Below are positions 56,499 through 64,000 of a stretch of DNA of 64,000 nt, piece by piece. A model generated the notes under the pieces. The model was not told the DNA's origin. It saw nothing but the letters and a program-made list of their open reading frames with translations, and made no database searches. The stretch comes from Luteimonas sp. MC1572 (GTDB taxonomy: Bacteria > Pseudomonadota > Gammaproteobacteria > Xanthomonadales > Xanthomonadaceae). Position 1 is the stretch's first letter, and every line of letters starts with the position of its first letter. The translations under genes and the position numbers were made by a program. Location of the stretch: contig NZ_CP067112.1 in the NCBI RefSeq assembly GCF_016615815.1, positions 310,001 through 374,000 of the forward strand. The letters are read 5' to 3'.

Positions 56499-56924
56499 AT
56501 GGCCCCGACCATCCGTTGTGACATCGTGAGCGCCGAGGCGGAGATCTTCCGCGGCGAGGCCACCATGGTGGTGGCCACCGGCGAGATCGGCGAGCTCGGC
56601 ATCGCGCCGCGCCACGCGCCGCTGATCACGCGCCTGAAGCCCGGCAAGGTCGTGGTCACCCTGGCCAACGGCGAGAAGCTCGACTTCGCCATCAGCGGCG
56701 GCATCCTCGAGGTGCAGCCGCAGGTGGTGACGATCCTCGCCGACACCGCGGTGCGCGCCGACGAGATCGACGAAGCCGCGGTGCGTGCCGCCAAGGAAGA
56801 GGCCGAGCGCGTGCTGGCCGGCCGCGGCGAAGCGATGGACATCGCCGAGGCGCAGAAGAAGATGGCGGAAATCGCGGCGCAGCTGCAGGCCCTCGAGCGC
56901 CTGCGCAAGAACCTGAAGCACTGA
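56499..56924 (+). CDS. atpC: ATP synthase F1 subunit epsilon
   Basis: A 141-residue subunit with an N-terminal beta-sandwich ([29 protein letters not shown]) and a C-terminal two-helix part that inhibits ATP hydrolysis in known homologues. Last gene of the operon, ten bases after atpD, followed by a terminator. Confidence 0.97.
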   Translation: MAPTIRCDIVSAEAEIFRGEATMVVATGEIGELGIAPRHAPLITRLKPGKVVVTLANGEKLDFAISGGILEVQPQVVTILADTAVRADEIDEAAVRAAKEEAERVLAGRGEAMDIAEAQKKMAEIAAQLQALERLRKNLKH

Positions 56925-56968
56925 CCGCGACGGTCGGCGGGTCGCTCCCGCCGCCGCGCTGACGCAGG

Positions 56969-56993
56969 AGCCCCGCCATGTGCGGGGCTTTTT
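56969..56993 (+). terminator. intrinsic terminator of the atp operon
   Basis: AGCCCCGC and GCGGGGCT pair perfectly around a five-base loop, followed at once by a run of T residues (TTTT). Classic rho-independent structure 44 bases past atpC. Confidence 0.88.
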
Positions 56994-57052
56994 GCATGTG
57001 GCTGCGGGTGGCTGGCTGTGGCCGAGGCGGCGCGTGCGTGCGCCGTGTGGCG

Positions 57053-57436
57053 TCAGCGGCGGTAGATCCAGTGTCGCGAAGCCAGGAACCCGAACAGGCC
57101 GAGCACCGCTTCGACCAGCGGCTTCGCGAGCCACGCCCACTTGCGCCCGAGCACGTCGTCGATCGCTTCGATCGCCACCGTGCTGAGCAGGGTCATCACC
57201 AGCCAGGTGACGATGAAGCGCACGAGCGCCCGGCGCCCGATGCCGTGCTCCTCGCCGGTGAAGGTGATCTTGCCGTTGAGCCAGAAGCCGACCAGCGCGC
57301 CGCAGACGCGCCCCGACACGTTGGCCAGGCCGATGCGCAGCCCGAAGTGGCTGAGCGCCACCATCACGCCCCAGTCGAGCAGCCACTGGATGCCGCCGAT
57401 GGCGAGGAAGCGCGGACCCTGGCGCAGCAGGCTCAT
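57053..57436 (-). CDS. GtrA-like membrane protein
   Basis: A 127-residue protein of four membrane helices in the GtrA/DPMS pattern ([86 protein letters not shown]). GtrA-type proteins are thought to flip lipid-linked sugars. Its start overlaps the stop of the upstream membrane gene by four bases (ATGA), suggesting a joint role in glycan modification. Confidence 0.88.
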   Translation of the reverse strand: MSLLRQGPRFLAIGGIQWLLDWGVMVALSHFGLRIGLANVSGRVCGALVGFWLNGKITFTGEEHGIGRRALVRFIVTWLVMTLLSTVAIEAIDDVLGRKWAWLAKPLVEAVLGLFGFLASRHWIYRR

Positions 57437-59496
57437 GGCGCAGCCACCGCGTCGCGCGGCGGCAGGCGCCACCATTCCGCCGCGCCCGCGACTGCCTCGC
57501 GCCGCGCACCGGCGGCAAGCAGCCCCGCCTGGCGCACTGCGGGCAATTCGGACGGGCGCAGCAACACGTCACGGACATCTTCGCTGCGCAGCAGTTCGGC
57601 CCAGGCCCCGCCGCTGGCATCGTGGTCGGCGCGTTGCGCCGCCGCCTGCAGCGACGGGTCGTACCAGCCGACGGTGCGCGCCGCCGCGCCGAACTCGGCG
57701 GCCATTGGTGCGGAAGGCGCGAGCGAGAGTACGGTGCCGTGCCCTCCCTCCGCCGCGCGGCGCGCGCGCACCTGCATCGCCAGCACGCGCTCGGGGGCGT
57801 ATTCCATCCACACCGGCGCGTCGCGTCCGGCCGCCATCACCGTCTCCTTGACGATGCCGGTGCGCAGCATCCAGTGGCCGTTGGCCTGGAACAGCAGGTT
57901 GGCGACGCACGTGGCCACCAGCAGCAGGTGCGCGCTGCGCGGCGCCGCGGCGCTGGCGGCCAGCACCAGTGCCGGGAGCACCAGCACCAGCGCCGGCTGC
58001 ACGTAGCGCAGGTATTGCGTCGCGAGCAGCGGCGCGACGGTCATCGCCAGAGCCAGCGCCGCAAGCGCGCGCGTGCGCGGCGCCACCAGCGCCAGCAGCC
58101 AGGCACCGGCCAGCGCCACCAGCACGAAGCCGCCGCCTCCCGCGAACGCTTCCAGGTAGCGCCCGGTATCGAATGTGATCTGCCAGGCGAGGTCCGGTCC
58201 GGCGCCGGCATGCCAGCGCGGATCATCGAAATCCTGCGTGGCGAAATAGGGCGAGCCGAAGACGCTGTTGAGCAGCGGCAGCACGGGATTGCCGGCCACG
58301 TAAGCGGCGTAGGCGTAGCTGCTGCCGCCCAGGCCGGCGATGAGCACCAGACCTCCGGCCAGGTTGCGCAAGCCAAGCACCGCGCGCTGCCGCCACAGCA
58401 GCCACGGCAGCAGGATCGCGGCAAACCCGGCGGCCGCCAGCTTGGTCGCCACCAGCGCGCCAAGCAGGGCGCATGCCGCCCACAGCGTGCGCACCGACGG
58501 CGGGCGCAGCGCCAGCACCGCGGCCCAGGCCAGCAGCGCGGTGGTCTGCATCTCGGTCTGCATGCCCATCGCCAGCACCGCGGTGAGCGGCAGGCTGGCG
58601 TACAGCGCCACGGTCCACCAGCGCTGGCGTGCATCGCCGCCGAGCGCGGCGCACAGCTGCCACAGCGCGGTCGCGGTCAACGCGAGCCACAGCGCGTTGA
58701 CCGCGCCGCGCGCCTCCATGCCGGCAAGCACCTGCGGCAGCGCCTGCACCACGTCCGCCGTCCACGGCGCCAAGGCCCAGGCGTGCACCTCGGGATCGAG
58801 CGCGTGGCGTCCGTCGAGCTGCAGCATCCACGGCAGCAGCAGGTGATAGCCGACGTCGTCGTACTGCACGGTGGGAACCCAGCAGCCGGTGCTGGCCAGC
58901 CCGGCGACCAGCACCGCGGCGGCCGCGGCCCTTGGCGCGGCGGCAACCGCGCCACGCCAGCCATCCCATGCCTGCCGGATCGCGCTGCCGACATCGCGGC
59001 GGCGCAGCGCGAGCACCACCACGATCACGGCAAGGTAGGTCCAGCGCCCGTGTATCGGCAGCGGCAGCAGCCAGCCGAGCACGCCCGCCCCCAGCGCCAG
59101 GCCGACGGTGCACGCCGCCGCGATGCCCGCGCCGGGCAGCAGCCAGAGGCCGAGCGCGATCGCAGTGGCGGCGCAGGCCAGCGTCGCCAGCACCGGCAGC
59201 GGACCGGCGAACAGCAACAGCGCAAGCAGCCAGGCGACGAGCAGGCCGTGCGCCCAGGCAAGGCCCGCAATGCGACGCAGCACGCCGGCGAACGCCAGCG
59301 CAGCGAGCATGATCACCAGCAGCGCCGTGCTCCGCGACGGCACCCATTCGGCGAACAGCTCGTGGATGAAAATGCCGGCGATGCAGGCAGCGGGCCCGGC
59401 CCAGAGCAGCAGCGACCGCCACCGGCTGGCGGTTGCGTGCGGCGGCAAGGTGTTCGGGGACGCCCCCGTCGGAACGGCTCGCGACATCGCGCGCAT
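57433..59496 (-). CDS. polytopic membrane protein, glycosyltransferase-like (GT-C type)
   Basis: A protein of 687 residues with 12 or more hydrophobic segments and a C-terminal soluble part. After the first helices comes [19 protein letters not shown]; the acidic pair (DD) in the first long loop is a hallmark of GT-C glycosyltransferases that use lipid-linked sugars. Paired with the GtrA-like gene, it probably transfers a flipped sugar onto an envelope acceptor, as inference. The start is 59496 (GGCGGG upstream) or 59487. Divergent from glmU with only 51 bases between starts. Confidence 0.75.
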   Translation of the reverse strand: MRAMSRAVPTGASPNTLPPHATASRWRSLLLWAGPAACIAGIFIHELFAEWVPSRSTALLVIMLAALAFAGVLRRIAGLAWAHGLLVAWLLALLLFAGPLPVLATLACAATAIALGLWLLPGAGIAAACTVGLALGAGVLGWLLPLPIHGRWTYLAVIVVVLALRRRDVGSAIRQAWDGWRGAVAAAPRAAAAAVLVAGLASTGCWVPTVQYDDVGYHLLLPWMLQLDGRHALDPEVHAWALAPWTADVVQALPQVLAGMEARGAVNALWLALTATALWQLCAALGGDARQRWWTVALYASLPLTAVLAMGMQTEMQTTALLAWAAVLALRPPSVRTLWAACALLGALVATKLAAAGFAAILLPWLLWRQRAVLGLRNLAGGLVLIAGLGGSSYAYAAYVAGNPVLPLLNSVFGSPYFATQDFDDPRWHAGAGPDLAWQITFDTGRYLEAFAGGGGFVLVALAGAWLLALVAPRTRALAALALAMTVAPLLATQYLRYVQPALVLVLPALVLAASAAAPRSAHLLLVATCVANLLFQANGHWMLRTGIVKETVMAAGRDAPVWMEYAPERVLAMQVRARRAAEGGHGTVLSLAPSAPMAAEFGAAARTVGWYDPSLQAAAQRADHDASGGAWAELLRSEDVRDVLLRPSELPAVRQAGLLAAGARREAVAGAAEWWRLPPRDAVAAP

Positions 59497-59513
59497 GCTA
59501 TCAGCCCGCCGAT

Positions 59514-59519
59514 TAGAAT
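59514..59519 (+). promoter_or_regulatory. TAGAAT -10-like box upstream of glmU
   Basis: TAGAAT ends 28 bases before the glmU ATG within the 51-bp divergent gap. Confidence 0.5.
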
Positions 59520-59547
59520 GGCCCGGACTTCGACAGCAGGACGCGAG

Positions 59548-60939
59548 ATGCCGACCCAGGACCAGCCGACCCCCGACATCCACGTGGTGATCCTGGCCGC
59601 GGGCGAGGGCAAGCGCATGAAGTCGCGCCTGCCCAAGGTGCTGCAGAAGATCGCCGGGCAGCCGATGCTGGCGCATGTCATCGCCGCCGCGCGCGGGCTG
59701 TCACCGGCGGCGATCCACGTGGTGCATGGCCATGGCGGCGACCAGGTCCAGGCCGCGTTCGCCGAGCAGACCGACCTGCAGTGGGTCGAACAGGCGCTCC
59801 AGCTCGGCACCGGGCACGCGGTGCGCGAAGCCATGCCCGGCGTGCCGGACGGCGCACAGGTGGTGGTGCTGTACGGCGACGTGCCGCTGATCACCACCGC
59901 CACCCTGCAACGCCTGCTCGCCACCGGTGGCAGGCTGGCCGTGCTGGTCGCGGAACTCGACGACCCGACCGGTTATGGCCGCGTGGTCCGCGATCCGGAA
60001 GGCAATGTCGGCGCCGTCGTCGAGCAGAAGGACGCCACGCCGGAGCAGCGCCGCATCGCGATCGTCAACACCGGCGTGCTGGCAGCGGAATCCACCGCGC
60101 TGAAGGGCTGGCTGGCGCGCCTGTCGGCCGACAACGCGCAGGCCGAGTACTACCTGACCGACGTGTTCGCGATGGCGGCCGCCGAGTACAGCGCCGCGGA
60201 GATGGTGGAGGTGGACGATCCGGTCGAGACCGAAGGGGCGAACGATCCCTGGCAGCTGTCGCAGCTGGAGCGTGCGATGCAGCGCCGGCTGGTGCGCGCG
60301 CTGTGCGAGCAGGGCGCGCGCTTCGTCGATCCCGCGCGCGTCGACATCCGCGGCGAAGTGGTCGTGGGCCGCGACGTGGAGATCGACGTCGACGTGGTGT
60401 TCGAGGGCCGCGTGGTGCTGGGCGATGGCGTGCGCATCGGACCGTTCTGCCGGATCCGAAACGCCGACCTTGGACCCGGCAGCGAAGTGCGCGCGCATTG
60501 CGACATCGACGGCGCGCGTACCGAAGGCGCGGTGCACATCGGCCCGTTCGCGCGCCTGCGCCCGGGTACGGTGCTCGCCGACGGCGTGCACGTCGGCAAC
60601 TTCGTCGAAGCCAAGAACGCGACGCTTGGCGTCGGCAGCAAGGCCAACCACCTGAGCTACCTGGGCGACGCGCGCATCGGTGCCGGCGTCAACATCGGTG
60701 CCGGCACCATCACCTGCAATTACGACGGCGCCAACAAGGCCACCACCACCATCGAGGACGGCGCCTTCATCGGCTCCAATGCCGCGCTGGTCGCACCGGT
60801 GACTATCGGTCGCGACGCCACGATCGGCGCGGGCTCGGTGATCGGCAGCGACGCGCCGGCGGGCAAGCTGACGGTGGCGCGCGCGCGCCAGGTCAGCATC
60901 GAGGGCTGGCAGCGGCCGGTGAAGGCGCCGAAGGGCTGA
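59548..60939 (+). CDS. glmU: bifunctional UDP-GlcNAc pyrophosphorylase / glucosamine-1-P acetyltransferase
   Basis: A 463-residue enzyme making UDP-GlcNAc for peptidoglycan and lipopolysaccharide. Uridyltransferase half: [17 protein letters not shown] near residue 16, LYGDVPLIT and the [11 protein letters not shown] region. Acetyltransferase half from about 250: left-handed beta-helix hexapeptides ([49 protein letters not shown]). Length fits E. coli GlmU (456). Confidence 0.98.
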   Translation: MPTQDQPTPDIHVVILAAGEGKRMKSRLPKVLQKIAGQPMLAHVIAAARGLSPAAIHVVHGHGGDQVQAAFAEQTDLQWVEQALQLGTGHAVREAMPGVPDGAQVVVLYGDVPLITTATLQRLLATGGRLAVLVAELDDPTGYGRVVRDPEGNVGAVVEQKDATPEQRRIAIVNTGVLAAESTALKGWLARLSADNAQAEYYLTDVFAMAAAEYSAAEMVEVDDPVETEGANDPWQLSQLERAMQRRLVRALCEQGARFVDPARVDIRGEVVVGRDVEIDVDVVFEGRVVLGDGVRIGPFCRIRNADLGPGSEVRAHCDIDGARTEGAVHIGPFARLRPGTVLADGVHVGNFVEAKNATLGVGSKANHLSYLGDARIGAGVNIGAGTITCNYDGANKATTTIEDGAFIGSNAALVAPVTIGRDATIGAGSVIGSDAPAGKLTVARARQVSIEGWQRPVKAPKG

Positions 60940-60990
60940 AGCCCGGCGCGCGGTGCGTCCGCGCGGAGGCACCTGAGGCGCAAGCGCGGC

Positions 60991-62300
60991 TCAGGCCGGC
61001 AGGTGGATGCTCACGCACAGGCCGCCACCCTCGCGGTTGGCGAGCGCGATGCGGCCGCCGTGCGCCTCGGCGATTTCGCGGGCCAGCGCCAGGCCCAGGC
61101 CGGTGCCGTGGCGCTTTGTGGAATAGAACGGCAGCAGCGCGTTCGACAGCACCGCCTCGTTCATTCCGCCGCCGCGGTCGAGCACGTCGATGCGCCAGGC
61201 GTCGGGCAGGCGCCGCAGCGCAAGCCGCACGTCTTCGGCAGGCGAGCCGGATTCGTGCGCGTTCTTCAGCAGGTTGAGCAGGCATTGCTCGAGCTGCGGC
61301 ACGTCGGCGCGGCCGTGGCCTTCGGGCGAGCCCTCGGTGACAAAACCGACCTGGCCATGCAGCCGGGCCACGAAGCCCGGCCAGTCGAAGGTCTCCAGGC
61401 GCGGCGCCGGCATCTTCGCGAACCGCGCGTAATCGCGCAGGAAGCCGTCGAGGTGGCGCGCGCGCTCCTCGATCGTCGCCAGCGCCGCCGGCAGGCGCTC
61501 GAGCTGGCCGCGGCGCAGCAGCTCGGCACCGGAGTGCGCGAGCGATGCGATCGGCGCCAGCGAGTTGTTGAGTTCGTGGCTGATCACGCGGATCACCTTC
61601 TTCCACGTCTGGACTTCCTGGCGGCGCAGCTCGGCGGTCAGCTGGCGCAGCAGCACCAGCTCGTGGCGCCGGCCGTTGAGGCGGAAGAGCCGGCGCGAGA
61701 GGTGGTAGATGTCCTCGTCATCGTCGCGGCCCACGGTGAACATGCCGTCGCCGCCGCGCTCGATCGCCTCGCGCAGCGCCGCCGGCCCCAGTGCGAGCAG
61801 GGCCTCGAAGGACAGGCCTTCCAGCCTGCGGCCATCACCCAGCATCCTGCGCGCGGCCAGGTTGCCGAGCACCACGTGGCCGCCGGCGTCGACCAGAACC
61901 ATCGCCACCGGCGTGTTCTGGACCATGGTGTCGAGCAGGAGTTCGCGCTGCACCAGGCGCAGGCGCTGCTCGCGCAGGGTATCGCCGAGCGCGCGGTGGC
62001 TGGCAACCAGGTCGCCGAGTTCACCGCTGCCGTCCCAGGCGATGCCGAAGCTGTAGTCGCCATCGCGATACGCCGCCACGCTGCCCGACAGCGCGCGGAA
62101 CAGCGCGCGCGCCGGCAGCAGCAGCCGGCGCACGTGGTACGCCAGCAGCGGCAGCGGCAGCAGCGCCGCCGACGGGATCGCCAGCCACGGCGCGAGCTGC
62201 AGCCAATGGCGCAAGGCGAGCGCAAGCGTCGCGGCCACCAGCATGTAGACGAACGCCGCGGCGGTGAACGCCAGCCACAGTGGCAGCCGGCGGCGTGCCA

Positions 62301-62301
<1 letters not shown>
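60991..62301 (-). CDS. NtrY-like sensor histidine kinase
   Basis: A 436-residue membrane kinase. Two helices at about 10-55, a HAMP-like region, then a PAS domain near 122-190 (DTMVQNTPVAMVLVDAGGHVV). HisKA is the type with H242 in RVISHELNNSLAPI, as in NtrY/NtrB-like kinases; the HATPase has N box NLLKNAHES, DRGGGM and GTGLGL. One base overlaps the upstream regulator (TGATG). Partner of the sigma-54 activator next to it. Confidence 0.92.
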
Positions 62302-63653
<1,352 letters not shown>

Positions 63654-63662
63654 GGGCGCCGA

Positions 63663-64000
63663 TCATACGCTGCGCGTGGCAACCGCCGGCGGCACCATCG
63701 CCGCCCGCCGCGCCGGCCCGTAGACCGCGACCTGGCCGAGGAACCACAGCGCCAGCGCGCCGATCGGCAGGTACGCCAGAGGCAGTCGCGGCAGTTCATA
63801 GCGGCCCATCAGCAGCTGGTTGATCGCGTACGCCATCACCATGCCGATCACGATGCCGACGGTCGCCAGCAGGAAGTTCTCGACCTGGAAATAGCGCAGG
63901 ATCTGTCCGCGCGTGGCACCGAGCGCGCGGCGGACGCCGATCTGCTTGGTGCGCTGCTGCACCCAGAAGCTGGCCAGGCCGACGATGCCGAGCGCGGTGA
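63663..64000 (-). CDS. ABC transporter permease (MacB/FtsX type), 5' part beyond the window
   Basis: Only the last 112 codons are visible. RTKQIGVRRALGATRGQILRYF is the FtsX-domain motif, followed by two membrane helices (FLLATVGIVIGMVMAYAI, LPIGALALWFLGQVAVYG) and the C-terminal ARRAAMVPPAVATR end. The frame stays open to base 64000, so the start lies beyond the edge. It forms an operon with the regulator and kinase downstream. Confidence 0.9.
   Translation of the reverse strand, partial: TALGIVGLASFWVQQRTKQIGVRRALGATRGQILRYFQVENFLLATVGIVIGMVMAYAINQLLMGRYELPRLPLAYLPIGALALWFLGQVAVYGPARRAAMVPPAVATRSV

Overview
This 64 kb window is high-GC bacterial chromosome. Gene content and gene order point to a member of the Xanthomonadaceae/Lysobacteraceae (Lysobacter, Luteimonas or Pseudoxanthomonas-like). 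This is an inference from the separate aceE and aceF-lpd loci, an E3 subunit that carries its own lipoyl domain, the tesA/ybbA-ybbP divergon, a three-domain glutaredoxin-rhodanese protein and many small xanthomonad-type families. I see no tRNA, rRNA, insertion sequence, prophage or CRISPR array. The window is almost entirely core chromosome. Genes are tightly packed, and many neighbours overlap by 1-8 bases (ATGA, GTGA, TGATG), which implies translational coupling.

Layout. 1-4.5 kb (minus): an acyltransferase cut by the window edge and two amidohydrolase-family proteins, one without the metal-binding HxH. 4.6-5.9 kb (plus): an AMP nucleosidase-like protein and a DUF924 protein. 5.9-8.6 kb: two convergent gene pairs, each closed by an intergenic module of long hairpin repeats. 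8.6-11.2 kb (minus): methyltransferase, SGNH hydrolase, alanine transaminase. 11.3-16.1 kb (plus): rsgA, a DUF1704 metallopeptidase-like protein, maeB. 16.1-18.7 kb (minus): a CHASE3/PAS histidine kinase with two receiver-only regulators. 18.8-21.5 kb: aceE. 21.6-24.2 kb: a secreted collagen-like protein. 24.4-28.6 kb: CoA transferase, PepSY protein, msrB and small DUF proteins. 28.8-31.3 kb: three peptidoglycan-active enzymes. 31.3-35.3 kb: tesA divergent from an ABC exporter. 35.4-37.2 kb: ECF sigma factor and a probable anti-sigma factor. 37.3-42.3 kb: rsmC, rsuA, DUF1415, yajQ, an alcohol dehydrogenase and an EamA transporter. 42.3-44 kb: OmpW-like and YggN-like envelope proteins. 44-47.3 kb: aceF-lpd. 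47.5-49.5 kb: a secreted amidase. 49.8-56.9 kb: the complete F1Fo ATP synthase operon atpIBEFHAGDC. 57-59.5 kb (minus): GtrA-like protein and a membrane glycosyltransferase-like protein. 59.5-60.9 kb: glmU. 61-64 kb (minus): an ABC permease, an NtrC-family regulator and its kinase.

How the genes work together. aceE, aceF and lpd together supply the pyruvate dehydrogenase complex. The atp operon gives ATP synthesis. glmU makes UDP-GlcNAc for the wall, which the L,D-transpeptidase, M23 and amidase enzymes remodel. rsgA, rsmC and rsuA act on the small ribosomal subunit.

The most unusual feature is a family of seven intergenic repeats. Six of them fold as 71-nt hairpins with exactly the same geometry, a 24-nt arm, a 23-nt loop and a 24-nt arm. 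The loop sequence is invariant while the stem sequences differ between copies and co-vary. They occur only between two neighbouring convergent gene pairs, in direct and inverted orientation. I cannot assign them to a known repeat family from sequence alone. They are the best candidate here for something undescribed.
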